Part shown: piece by piece, positions 23,727-31,769 of the stretch
How positions within the stretch are numbered: the first letter of the stretch is position 1
Layout of the letters: the number at the start of each line of letters is the position of its first letter
Assembly (NCBI GenBank): GCA_035480575.1
Contig: DATIHR010000011.1
Span: 1 to 42,437, forward strand
From: PMNU01 sp035480575
GTDB lineage: Bacteria > Patescibacteriota > Saccharimonadia > Saccharimonadales > UBA4665
Direction of reading: 5' to 3'
Length of the DNA: 42,437 nucleotides
Made by a program: the position numbers and the translations under genes
The notes under the pieces: generated by a model
What the model was told of the DNA's origin: nothing
Seen by the model: only the letters and a program-made list of their open reading frames with translations
Databases searched by the model: none

Positions 23727-24299
23727 CTATTTATTCGATTGGGTCCGGGATGACGGGTTTGTAGTGGCTAAAAAATCTTTCAACTTTCCCATGGCGTCGG
23801 TGCGGTAGGACGTCTTGGCATATTCGTCCTCGCTCATTTCGGCACGGGTAATGTCGTACCCCTTGTTGACGAATATAGGGTCAAACCCAAAACCGCCGGT
23901 GCCTTTGGGCTCGTTGGCAATACGCCCGTGCATAACACCGTCAAATGTACGGAGCGTTTTGCCGTCGTAGTAGCCGTAGCACACATCGCCCCGCGCATCT
24001 TGGCTGGGCAGCGAGTGTGCTAGTTTGCGAAGGCCGTCGTAGCCTATCTCCTGAATAAACCATTTTACGAACGGGCCAGGCAGCCCGCCCATGGCAAGAA
24101 ATGTCAGTGACGCATCTTCTACAAGCACTGGCTTTTTGAGGATGTCGTATGCCTGGCGAACCTTGTGTTCAACAATTTCATGTAGGTCTAGCGACTGTAA
24201 TTCGTCTAGGTCTAGTTTGTGGTGTGTAATTGGGTAGCCCAGCCACTTGGCCAAAAAATCGGCTTTGTGTTGGTTACCAGTAATAAAAGTAAGCTGCAT
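23727..24299 (-). CDS. rdgB: RdgB/HAM1-type non-canonical purine NTP pyrophosphatase
   Basis: 190 aa from the ATG at 24299 (MQLTFITGNQHKADF, the usual RdgB start); the in-frame start at 24317 lies upstream of the promoter. Seen: TGNQHK substrate loop, DLDELQSLD, VEDASLTFLAMGGLPGPF, and GFGFDPIF. RdgB hydrolyses ITP, dITP and XTP, keeping them out of DNA. The C-terminal ~10 residues (SSRTQSNK) are encoded by a REP-like sequence (23737-23754), so the tail is probably acquired. Confidence 0.93.
   Translation of the reverse strand: MQLTFITGNQHKADFLAKWLGYPITHHKLDLDELQSLDLHEIVEHKVRQAYDILKKPVLVEDASLTFLAMGGLPGPFVKWFIQEIGYDGLRKLAHSLPSQDARGDVCYGYYDGKTLRTFDGVMHGRIANEPKGTGGFGFDPIFVNKGYDITRAEMSEDEYAKTSYRTDAMGKLKDFLATTNPSSRTQSNK
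23737..23754. repeat. Degenerate REP copy inside the rdgB 3' end
   Basis: Read on the minus strand it is GTCATCCCGGACCCAATC, matching the ends of the 23661 palindrome (GTCATTCCGG...GGAATCCAATC) with its middle deleted. It is in inverted orientation 47 nt away, giving a REP doublet. Confidence 0.5.
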
Positions 24300-24305
24300 G
24301 CCGTT

Positions 24306-24311
24306 AGTATA
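24306..24311 (-). promoter_or_regulatory. -10 element of rdgB, predicted leaderless
   Basis: TATACT on the minus strand ends 6 nt before the ATG at 24299, with no Shine-Dalgarno sequence. Confidence 0.55.
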
Positions 24312-24326
24312 GCGCACGCGGGGAGC

Positions 24327-24884
24327 CTACGATTCTTGCGTGGGTTGAGGGGGTAACATATCTTCTGTTACAGCTTTCCAAAATTCTACCGTTTTTATGC
24401 CAATGCTGGGTGGTAGTAGGCCGCTTAATTTATGGTTAACTGTCGATGCCCCCTTACCCTTAACTTCTTTCATAACTCTTTGCACCAGCCGCTCCAGTGA
24501 GTACACGTCTAAATCGCCGACCTCAGCACGAGGGCCCCACTGCTCATCTATGGGCGGATGCGTGTTAAATTTTACAAGCGCTACCCCGCCTACGTGGTGT
24601 GCCCAAATAAAATCCTTGCGTAATAGGCTCCACGCTTTGCTGCTTTCGGGGTCGCCTTTGCCATGCTCGCGCCCTATACGCCTAAAATCGACAAGCGTGG
24701 CATACACGGGCGGGGGTACGAACTCGCTAGGTAGCGGAAGCGCTCCGTCAGTAGTATCATCCCTGATTGCGTAATGCACCGCGTAGCCCTTTTTACTAGC
24801 AGATTGCCCCAAAGCCAATAATCCCTCGCCGTCTAGCCCACGGCGCGAAACTACTAAATAATCAGGAGGATATTCAGTTGCCAT
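24327..24884 (-). CDS. Uncharacterised protein, C-terminus paralogous to the gene at 25423
   Basis: 185 aa, soluble, no recognised family. The last ~60 residues (GDLDVYSLERLVQRVMKEV ... WKAVTEDMLPP) align by eye with the end of the 138-aa protein two genes upstream (TGLDVRTLAALVDDIKPTI ... WERVVQDLLPN). The N-terminal part (YPPDYLVVSRRGLDGEGLLALG, in part) is alpha/beta-like. It lies in a tight run ligA-138aa-174aa-185aa-rdgB, but TACTAT 5 nt before the ATG suggests its own start of transcription. Confidence 0.65.
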   Translation of the reverse strand: MATEYPPDYLVVSRRGLDGEGLLALGQSASKKGYAVHYAIRDDTTDGALPLPSEFVPPPVYATLVDFRRIGREHGKGDPESSKAWSLLRKDFIWAHHVGGVALVKFNTHPPIDEQWGPRAEVGDLDVYSLERLVQRVMKEVKGKGASTVNHKLSGLLPPSIGIKTVEFWKAVTEDMLPPQPTQES

Positions 24885-24887
24885 TCG

Positions 24888-25412
24888 CTATAGTACGCTA
24901 CGCAGTATATTATTTCGTGCTTCGCGTAGATCCCGAACGTATGAGTCAAGCACGGTATCGGTACGCAACTTGGCCTCGGTACCCGCAAAACGTACAGATA
25001 TCCAGCTGGCGCCATTTGTTTCGTGCTGCCATTCTAGCGCTGGCTCGCGTTTCAAAACAATATCGGCCTCGGCTACGGCCGGGCTGTAAAAATCAACATG
25101 GTCCAAGCCGGTTGGGTCATTCGACCCAGGCCGGCGTTCCATAATTTTAATAACCGTAACACCGCCATGTAAGCTCGTTTTCGTCAGGTGCAGCTTAGTA
25201 ATCCAGCGCTCGTTCATGTAGCGGCCCGTCACTAAATCGCACTTGTCGCGCAGTTCTGCCACCAACCGATCGTGCTCGTTGCGGTCACTTACCTTCCAGC
25301 CAACAGCAGTAGGCGCAAGCTCTTCAAAAAAATCCTGATCTTTGCGTGCAGCAACGAGCGTTTCCCATTTGGCAAAATAATCTTTCAGAGCGTCGTCGAG
25401 CGTGTGGAGCAT
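24888..25412 (-). CDS. Uncharacterised protein
   Basis: 174 aa, soluble. No family recognised with confidence. The stretch TGLDHVDFYSP in the second half is reminiscent of vicinal-oxygen-chelate or YecM-like folds, but this is weak. It ends 3 bp before the next gene start (24884). TAGAAT lies 7 nt before the ATG, predicting a leaderless mRNA. Confidence 0.6.
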   Translation of the reverse strand: MLHTLDDALKDYFAKWETLVAARKDQDFFEELAPTAVGWKVSDRNEHDRLVAELRDKCDLVTGRYMNERWITKLHLTKTSLHGGVTVIKIMERRPGSNDPTGLDHVDFYSPAVAEADIVLKREPALEWQHETNGASWISVRFAGTEAKLRTDTVLDSYVRDLREARNNILRSVL

Positions 25413-25419
25413 ATGCTTT

Positions 25420-25425
25420 ATTCTA
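25420..25425 (-). promoter_or_regulatory. -10 element, predicted leaderless
   Basis: TAGAAT on the minus strand ends 7 nt before the ATG at 25412. Confidence 0.45.
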
Positions 25426-25839
25426 CATTGTAGTTTCGTCGTTGGGCAGTAAATCTTGCACTACTCTCTCCCAAACATGGAGTACGTCCAAGCCGGCATA
25501 GTTGGGCATGGAGTACTTCAGTATATCCTTCGCAGCACGCTCCGTTTTACCTGCTATAGTCGGTTTAATATCATCGACGAGCGCCGCTAGTGTGCGAACG
25601 TCTAGGCCAGTTACCTGATCCTCTACGCCATAGCGCATATCTTCTGGCGCGGGATATTCCGCAAACTGTACCAACGGCCGATCGCCGGTTAGGAGTGCCC
25701 TGACAAAATTGCGTGTCAGCGCATTCCAGCCCCTTACCCCAAGCCGCTCCTTGCCCGCTATTGCGATTGCGGCGAGCTTAAAGTGCTCTACGGTAGCGCG
25801 CTCGGGCTGTTCTAGCAGCCCCCCACCCTGCTCTACCAT
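25423..25839 (-). CDS. Uncharacterised protein, paralogous C-terminus to the gene at 24327
   Basis: 138 aa, starting 6 bp after the ligA stop and so co-transcribed with it. Predicted helical. The C-terminal half shares GLDVxxLxxLV, a central hydrophobic helix and W-(K/E)-x-V-x-(E/Q)-D-(M/L)-LP with the 185-aa protein at 24327. Unknown function. Confidence 0.6.
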   Translation of the reverse strand: MVEQGGGLLEQPERATVEHFKLAAIAIAGKERLGVRGWNALTRNFVRALLTGDRPLVQFAEYPAPEDMRYGVEDQVTGLDVRTLAALVDDIKPTIAGKTERAAKDILKYSMPNYAGLDVLHVWERVVQDLLPNDETTM

Positions 25840-25845
25840 ACGTGG

Positions 25846-27885
25846 TTAGCCTAGTAGATCGATTAGCTTTTGTTCATCTATTTGTGTAGTACCAAGCTTT
25901 TCGGCTTTTTGCAGCTTGCTAGCGCCCACATTTTTGCCAACAACTAAGTACGACGTGTCCTTGCCAACCGATGTTTGGAACGTGCCGCCTAATGCCCTAA
26001 TTTTGTCGGCCGCCTCGTCGCGCCCCAGGTGCTCGAGCGTGCCGGTTACTACAAAGCTTTTGCCGTGCAGCGGGCCACGGGCCTTACTTTCGTAGTGCGG
26101 CTTCACACCCAAATCTTCAAATTTCTGTAGTAACTTCTCGTTGTCAGAGTCAGCAAACCAGGCAAGTATAGCTTCGGCGACAGTCTCGCCAATGCCTTCC
26201 ACCTGTAGTAACTCGTCTAGCGTAGCATGAGTCAGTTTGTCTATGGAGCCAAAATGTTCGGCTAGGTCTATGGCGGTCTGCTGCCCAACATGTCGGATAC
26301 CAAGGCCATATATAAAGCGCGGCAGCTCCGGTTTTTTGGCGGCGGCAATGGCAGCAATAAGATTGCTTGCAGATACCTCGGCAAACCGGTCCAACCCGAG
26401 CACTTGCTCTTTGGTAAGCGCATATATATCTGCCATGTCTTGCACGAGTTCAGCGTCTACAAGTGCAATAACGTTTTTTTCGCCAAGGGTATCGATATCC
26501 ATTGCCGACTTACTAGCGTAATGAATAACGGCGCGTTTTAGCAGCAGTGGGCCGGTTGCACCCTGCACACGGTACACGGCCTCGCCCTCTGGCCGTTCAA
26601 ATGCTAGTTCGGGATACTGGCGGGCTAGTTCCGCCTCCATGTTAAATGCCTGCGAGGCTTTGGGGCGTAGTTTAGGCAGCACTTTTAGTACCTGCGGGAT
26701 AATATCGCCTGCTTTAAAAATAACCACCGTGTCGCCAATGCGTATGTCCTTGCGGGCGATTTCGTCGGCATTGTGCAAGCTGGCGTGTTGGACGGTCGTG
26801 CCGGCTACCACGACAGGGTCGAATACTGCTACTGGCGTCGCGGCACCCGTTCGGCCAATGCTCAGGACTATATCGCGGACGACTGTCGTTGCCTCTTCGG
26901 CTGCATATTTGTAGGCTACCGCACCCCGCGGCGCTTTGCCTACTACGCCAAGCTGCGCTGCCACGGCGCGGTCGTTCACCTTAATGACTAGCCCATCAAT
27001 ATTGAATTTCAGGCTCGCACGTTCTTGCTCCCATTTGTCCGCAAACCGCATGAGGTCGTCGATAGTGGTAAACAAGCCCGGCTCGGCGGTGGCGGCCAGG
27101 CCTAGGGCACGTATGGCCTGGTAGGCGTACGTATTTGTCGGCACTTCAGTAAGGTCATCGCGTAATACATCCCAGCCCCGAAACCTGAGCGGCCGTTCGG
27201 CGGCGAGTTTAGGGTCAAGCTGCCGGATACTACCAGCAGCGAGGTTGCGCGGGTTAGCATACAGCGGCAGCCCCTCTTTTTTGCGGCGCTCGTTAAGGGC
27301 GGCAAAATCTTGCTTATATATAATAATCTCGCCGCGGATTTCGGTACGACCGCGTAACAAGGCGGCATATTGCCCGCCTGCCTGGCGCAAGTGCGTCGGC
27401 ACACTTTCCATAGTGCGAACGTTCATAGTAACGTCCTCGCCAACAAACCCATCGCCGCGAGTAACCGCCCGTTCAAATACGCCGTCTTGGTACCACAGGG
27501 CTACTGCCAGCCCGTCCATTTTAACGTCTACAAAATATTCTGGGGTAGCTTCGGGCGCCAGTTTTTTAATGCGCTCCGCCCATGCCTCGAGCTCTTCGCG
27601 GCTAAACACATCGTTAAGGCTGAGCATGCGCGCCGTATGGCGCACCTGCGTAAAACCCGGTAACGGCTCGCCGGCTACTCGTTGTGTAGGACTATCAGGG
27701 GTAATAAGGTCCGGGTAGGCGGCCTCGAGTTCAGATAGTTCGTGTTTTAGGCTATCGGCAGCGGCCTCACTCATGATAGATTCATCAAGCACGTGGTAAT
27801 GGTAACGATAGTCGTTAATTTGCTCGCGCAGTTTTGCAATGCGTGCAAGCGCTGCTTTTTTAGAGGTATGGTTTGTCGATGGCAT
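25846..27885 (-). CDS. ligA: NAD-dependent DNA ligase without zinc-finger cysteines
   Basis: 679 aa, full length. Domain Ia (YRYHYHVLDES), adenylation domain with catalytic lysine in VKMDG (K122) and IDGLVIKV, OB fold (PVAVFDPVVVAGTTVQHASLHN), helix-hairpin-helix region (LGIRHVGQQTA, VEGIGETVA) and a C-terminal BRCT domain (about 603-679). Between the OB fold and HhH, where LigA normally has four zinc-binding cysteines, residues 404-450 contain none; I found no cysteine in the whole protein. It seals nicks in replication and repair using NAD+. First gene of a run ending with rdgB. Confidence 0.97.
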   Translation of the reverse strand: MPSTNHTSKKAALARIAKLREQINDYRYHYHVLDESIMSEAAADSLKHELSELEAAYPDLITPDSPTQRVAGEPLPGFTQVRHTARMLSLNDVFSREELEAWAERIKKLAPEATPEYFVDVKMDGLAVALWYQDGVFERAVTRGDGFVGEDVTMNVRTMESVPTHLRQAGGQYAALLRGRTEIRGEIIIYKQDFAALNERRKKEGLPLYANPRNLAAGSIRQLDPKLAAERPLRFRGWDVLRDDLTEVPTNTYAYQAIRALGLAATAEPGLFTTIDDLMRFADKWEQERASLKFNIDGLVIKVNDRAVAAQLGVVGKAPRGAVAYKYAAEEATTVVRDIVLSIGRTGAATPVAVFDPVVVAGTTVQHASLHNADEIARKDIRIGDTVVIFKAGDIIPQVLKVLPKLRPKASQAFNMEAELARQYPELAFERPEGEAVYRVQGATGPLLLKRAVIHYASKSAMDIDTLGEKNVIALVDAELVQDMADIYALTKEQVLGLDRFAEVSASNLIAAIAAAKKPELPRFIYGLGIRHVGQQTAIDLAEHFGSIDKLTHATLDELLQVEGIGETVAEAILAWFADSDNEKLLQKFEDLGVKPHYESKARGPLHGKSFVVTGTLEHLGRDEAADKIRALGGTFQTSVGKDTSYLVVGKNVGASKLQKAEKLGTTQIDEQKLIDLLG

Positions 27886-27905
27886 ATATTACTAGTGAAA
27901 CGTGT

Positions 27906-28871
27906 TTAAAGTAATGATCTATACAGAGCGTACATGTAACTGTGCGCAACAGGAAACAAAAATATTACAACCAAAAAGAATACCCACGGAGCAGCAGGCG
28001 TGATAAACAGCAGGCACGGTACGACAAGCAGTGCAGCAACTACAAACAGCCCGAACGGCATAAGTAACATCCGCCACACCACTGCAAACCTGCGGGCACG
28101 AACTAAATCGCGTGCCGAACGCAGCGCACGCATTGGCTCCATATCCGGTAAGGTAGCAATATAGAGCCCGAATACTGTGGATGCAATCATATATAAGGAC
28201 AACACCGTAAGCATCAGCGACAAGGGCGCCCACAACAAATGCTCTGGCAACGAAGTGGCAAGCCCATTGGCGGTAATAGCCCAGTACAAACCAACACCAA
28301 GCGCCATGGGCAGGAGCTCCAGCACAATAACAGCCGACACCAAAACGTACGGCACAAGTGGATACATACTCCTGTAGAATGCATCGCGCAGCACAATGCG
28401 CTCGGTACCGCTGCCATATGCCTGCCTGAGTGCCCAAATAACCGCAAGACTGCCAATAATAAGCAACACTACCTGATATATACCGCCAGCCCCATTGCCA
28501 CCCTGGCTTGTCAGTCCAAACATATATACGAACAAGGTCAGGCTATCGCCTATGCGCGATAGCGTATCGCCACCCTGGGTTGCAACCGTTGCCTTAGTTT
28601 GTACAAGCTTGTCGTAGCCGATTAGCGCACCGGCTAGCGCCACCTCAAGCAATGCAAAAACGAGAACAATGCCCAGAAACAACCTGTAGTGCCGCCATAG
28701 CACAACAAGCGCCTGTTTTATAAGTGCGAACGGGCCGGGTAGCTTAGCCACATCATCACGCACGACACCACGTTCTAGTTGAAACGAGGTATGCTGCTTG
28801 AGCGGTGTCGGCGCCATTTTTTTTGCAGCTTTTTTAGTAGAATTTTTCTTACGCGTGGGCGGCTTTGCCAT
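27906..28871 (-). CDS. Polytopic membrane protein with basic N-terminal tail
   Basis: 321 aa from the ATG at 28871 (an ATG three codons upstream, 28880, overlaps a -10-like TAAACT). A Lys/Arg-rich N-terminal tail (KPPTRKKNSTKKAAKK) is followed by about six hydrophobic helices. The layout and the MEPMRALRSARDLVRARRFAVVWRML region, in part, resemble 'YciC/glycerophosphoryl diester phosphodiesterase membrane domain'-type proteins, which are integral proteins of unknown role. It lies 20 bp upstream of ligA on the same strand. Confidence 0.75.
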   Translation of the reverse strand: MAKPPTRKKNSTKKAAKKMAPTPLKQHTSFQLERGVVRDDVAKLPGPFALIKQALVVLWRHYRLFLGIVLVFALLEVALAGALIGYDKLVQTKATVATQGGDTLSRIGDSLTLFVYMFGLTSQGGNGAGGIYQVVLLIIGSLAVIWALRQAYGSGTERIVLRDAFYRSMYPLVPYVLVSAVIVLELLPMALGVGLYWAITANGLATSLPEHLLWAPLSLMLTVLSLYMIASTVFGLYIATLPDMEPMRALRSARDLVRARRFAVVWRMLLMPFGLFVVAALLVVPCLLFITPAAPWVFFLVVIFLFPVAHSYMYALYRSLL

Positions 28872-28908
28872 AACTTCCATAGTTTAGCACGATAATCACC
28901 ACAGGAAG

Positions 28909-29075
28909 CCTAACACTCACACTTGAGTGCCCAGCACGTCTTTGTGTGAGGAGCGGAGGGAGCCGTACTAAAGTACGGAGAGTGAGCACCAGAGCGCAAA
29001 GACGTGCTGGGTGCCAAGAGCGCCAGTGTAGGGCGAACTTGCTTCGACCGGAGCTGGTGCGGTGTGAGTGTTAGG
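28909..29075. other. 167-nt multi-branched palindrome downstream of htpX
   Basis: Outer arms 28909-28922 and 29062-29075 are a perfect 14-bp inverted repeat. Inside, 28930-28944 pairs with 28997-29011 (perfect 15 bp), capped by a CCGTAC/GTACGG hairpin (28963-28978), and a second arm forms at about 29018-29060 (GCGCCAG/CTGGTGC). The result is a three-way junction. It lies 1 bp past the htpX stop. No ORF. It may act as a terminator, RNA stability element, protein-binding site or mobile palindrome. Confidence 0.7.
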
Positions 29076-29076
29076 G

Positions 29077-29952
29077 CTAGGCGTGGGTGTTCATTTTGCG
29101 TAGCCGGGCTATACGATCCTCGATAGGCGGATGGGTACTAAGCAGTCGGGCCAAGCCGCCGCTCTTTAGCGGATTCGCAAAAAACAAATGGGCGGTCGCG
29201 GTAGTTTGCTTGCGCATTACCGAACCGTGGTCACGTATTTTTTCGAGCGCACTGGCCAGGCCCTCTGGGTAGCGCGTCGTAAGAGCGCCGGTGCTATCTG
29301 CCAAATATTCGCGCTGGCGTGATACCGCAAGCTGCACAAGCGTTGCTACCACTGGCGCGAGTATGGCAGCCGCAATGCCGAGCACTATAAAAATCGGGTT
29401 TGGTGAACGGTCGTCATCACCGCCCCACCAAAACGAATGCATAATAATGTCAGCGATCAGCCCAATAGCGCTGACGAGCCCAAACACAATCATAGACACC
29501 CTAATATCGTAATTTTTTACATGCCCCAGTTCGTGCGCCATGACTGCCTCGAGTTCGTCATCGTTCATAATATCCAGCAGCCCGCGGCTTGCCGCAACAA
29601 GGGCATGCTTTGGGTCGCGGCCGGTCGCAAAGGCATTGGGCGCTGGGTCTTCTATAACATATACCTTTGGCATGGGCAGGCCGGTCGTAATACTCAAATT
29701 CTCGACAGTACGGTACAAACGTGGCTCCTCACGCTTCGTTACCTCGTGGGCGCCGTTAAGGGCTACAGCCAATTTAGCTGCGGCAAAATATTGGATCAAC
29801 GCATAGGCACCCCCTGCAACAAGCGCCAAGGTAAAGAACGATGGACTGCCATATATATTGCCAAGAATCCAACCCAATGCGCCAATAATAAACGCGAACA
29901 AGGCAATAATAAGCCATGTTTTTCGTTTATTCGCTGTGATTTCTGAATACAT
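29077..29952 (-). CDS. htpX: HtpX-type membrane zinc metalloprotease (M48)
   Basis: 291 aa, normal length. Two N-terminal helices (about 12-31 and 36-56), then HELGH at 140-144 (zinc histidines plus catalytic Glu), two further hydrophobic segments, and the third zinc ligand in REYLAD. C-terminal LLSTHPPIEDRIARL is a family hallmark. HtpX degrades misfolded membrane proteins with its active site in the cytoplasm. It lies 61 bp downstream of lemA, a pairing seen in many bacteria. Confidence 0.96.
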   Translation of the reverse strand: MYSEITANKRKTWLIIALFAFIIGALGWILGNIYGSPSFFTLALVAGGAYALIQYFAAAKLAVALNGAHEVTKREEPRLYRTVENLSITTGLPMPKVYVIEDPAPNAFATGRDPKHALVAASRGLLDIMNDDELEAVMAHELGHVKNYDIRVSMIVFGLVSAIGLIADIIMHSFWWGGDDDRSPNPIFIVLGIAAAILAPVVATLVQLAVSRQREYLADSTGALTTRYPEGLASALEKIRDHGSVMRKQTTATAHLFFANPLKSGGLARLLSTHPPIEDRIARLRKMNTHA

Positions 29953-30013
29953 ACTATTTGCCTTTAATACGTGCCTGCTCCTGCACGCACTCTGCCCCTT
30001 ATACTACCCCAGA

Positions 30014-30586
30014 TTATTTCTCGTTAAAGTCAACGTCTACTGCTTTGTTTGCGGCAACGGTTTCGGATTCATCCAGTTCAAAGTATTCCTTGTCTTCTGC
30101 AAAGTGCAGTATGCCGGCGAAGATGTTTGTAGGAAACGTTTTGCGCTTAGTGTTAAAGTCGCGCACGGTGCCATTGTAAAAACGGCGGGCAGCCATAATT
30201 TTGTCCTCGGTGTCGGTTAGTTCGGCTTGCAGTTGCTGGAAGTTCTCGGTTGCGCGCAGTTGCGGGTAGTTCTCGGCAACGGCAAACAGGCTTTTTAGGG
30301 CTTGTTCAAACTGGTTCTCGGCCTTGGCAGTATCTTTAACGCCTTGCGCATTCAGCGTGTTTGCGCGGGCTTCGGTAACTTTCTCGAATACTTCTCGTTC
30401 GTGCTTTGCATAACCCTTAACGGTGTTCACAAGGTTCGGAATAAGGTCAAGGCGGCGTTTTAGTTGTACCTTGATATCGCTCCAGGCTTCTTCTACTTGC
30501 TGGTTCAAACGTACCAGCGCGTTGTACATGCCGACCAAAACAAACACAATAACGACAACAATAATGCCGATAATAATCAAAGTCAT
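30014..30586 (-). CDS. lemA: LemA family protein
   Basis: 190 aa. An N-terminal membrane helix (LIIIGIIVVVIVFVLVGMYNALV) is followed by the LemA core: VEEAWSDIKVQLKRRLDLIPNLVNTVKGYAKHE, in part, then FAVAENYPQLRATENFQQLQAEL, NGTVRDFN and FPTNIFA. LemA proteins are membrane-anchored helical bundles of poorly known function, often encoded beside htpX. Full length. Confidence 0.95.
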   Translation of the reverse strand: MTLIIIGIIVVVIVFVLVGMYNALVRLNQQVEEAWSDIKVQLKRRLDLIPNLVNTVKGYAKHEREVFEKVTEARANTLNAQGVKDTAKAENQFEQALKSLFAVAENYPQLRATENFQQLQAELTDTEDKIMAARRFYNGTVRDFNTKRKTFPTNIFAGILHFAEDKEYFELDESETVAANKAVDVDFNEK

Positions 30587-30689
30587 AATATGTAAATGGG
30601 TACTCCTTATAGTAGTACCTATAAGTATACAACACTTACACCAGATGGCTGCACAGTAATACGGCCATTTATTGGCCTATTTTGCAGGA

Positions 30690-31388
30690 TTAATCAACCC
30701 CAAGCTCGCGTCTTGCCGCAGCCACCTGCTGATGCATATAGTCCACTGATGCTTCATGTGTCAACACATACTGATTGCCTTCGGCACCCGCCTGGATAAT
30801 CCAGCTGGCAATTCCCGCACATACACCTTCATTATCTGGCCCGAATATGCGATCGCCTATTGTAGTTTCAACCCATCGCTGTGGCTTGTGGTCGCCCGGC
30901 ATCCAGTGCTCGACTATGACAGACGTATCGTGCAACTGTGTGTCATATAGGAACAAGGTATTACCCGGCTCTTGGGCGCGCCGCAATATAGTATGAAGCT
31001 GCGTATAGCGGTCGCGAGGATTGGGCAGCAGCTCCGTTAACGTTTCACTGAACGCCGCCCTGCCAATACAAGCTACGAATGCGCACTCGCCGGCAGCAAG
31101 ACGCTCGCGCAGGCGAGCTCCGCGCGCTTGACGGAGCGCCAAGCTTTGTTGTGATCCATCTTCCGTAAGTGGCGGCTCGCCACCCATTGCCCCGTGCAAC
31201 TTTCGCAGATGTTCCACGACCGCCGCTCCATACGCAGGCGTTTGCCATACGGCCGGCACAAAACGGCCAGAAGCGACAACTATACGTGACGCAGCTTGCT
31301 CTTCTTCTGCGCAAAGGGATGCCATTCTGCCGGGCCTTTCCCTCATACTGCTCGTATCAACGCCTAACGTCGTTCGCTTTTCGGTCAT
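30690..31388 (-). CDS. Uncharacterised protein
   Basis: 232 aa, soluble, no family recognised. The C-terminal half (TLFLYDTQLHDTSVIVEHWMPGD and QRWVETTIGDRIFGPDNEG, each in part) is alpha/beta-like; the middle contains QARGARLRERLAAGE. There is no signal peptide. GGAGGGGG four nt before the ATG is a clear Shine-Dalgarno site, unlike most unknown genes in this window. It is divergent from the genes starting at 31575. Confidence 0.6.
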   Translation of the reverse strand: MTEKRTTLGVDTSSMRERPGRMASLCAEEEQAASRIVVASGRFVPAVWQTPAYGAAVVEHLRKLHGAMGGEPPLTEDGSQQSLALRQARGARLRERLAAGECAFVACIGRAAFSETLTELLPNPRDRYTQLHTILRRAQEPGNTLFLYDTQLHDTSVIVEHWMPGDHKPQRWVETTIGDRIFGPDNEGVCAGIASWIIQAGAEGNQYVLTHEASVDYMHQQVAAARRELGVD

Positions 31389-31574
31389 GTAGCCCCCTCC
31401 GTTGCAAGTTCAGTCTACTATGGCGCACCTAGTGTCCAAAAGCAAGAGCGGCTTGACCTCTTATACAGAAAGTACATTATGTTGTGTTTTTTGTATTACC
31501 TTAGTAAAGTTAAGAGCTTTTTAATGTGACGATTATATACTCTACAAGTCTTTTGACATACAAGGGGAGTTCTT

Positions 31575-31769
31575 ATGGTGCATTGCATTATTTGCAAACT
31601 ACTCGTACCGCTATCCGACACGACAGCCGGATCGCTTTATGCTGACGGCAGCCAGGCATTCGCGTGCAATAAGCACATCACCGAACACGTACGCTGGACA
31701 ATCGACTGGGCCGCATTCGACATAGAGCAGTACGCTGCCAGCGAAAACGTAGGCGGGCAGACAATATGA
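31575..31769 (+). CDS. Small putative zinc-binding protein
   Basis: 64 aa. Two metal-ligand pairs are visible: HCIIC (C4, C7) and ACNKH (C31, H34), a C2-CH arrangement that could hold one zinc. The rest is acidic and aromatic (WTIDWAAFDIEQYAA). GGGGAG lies 6 nt before the ATG. Its last codons overlap the next gene by 4 bp (ATGA), so the two are translationally coupled. No family recognised. Confidence 0.6.
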   Translation: MVHCIICKLLVPLSDTTAGSLYADGSQAFACNKHITEHVRWTIDWAAFDIEQYAASENVGGQTI

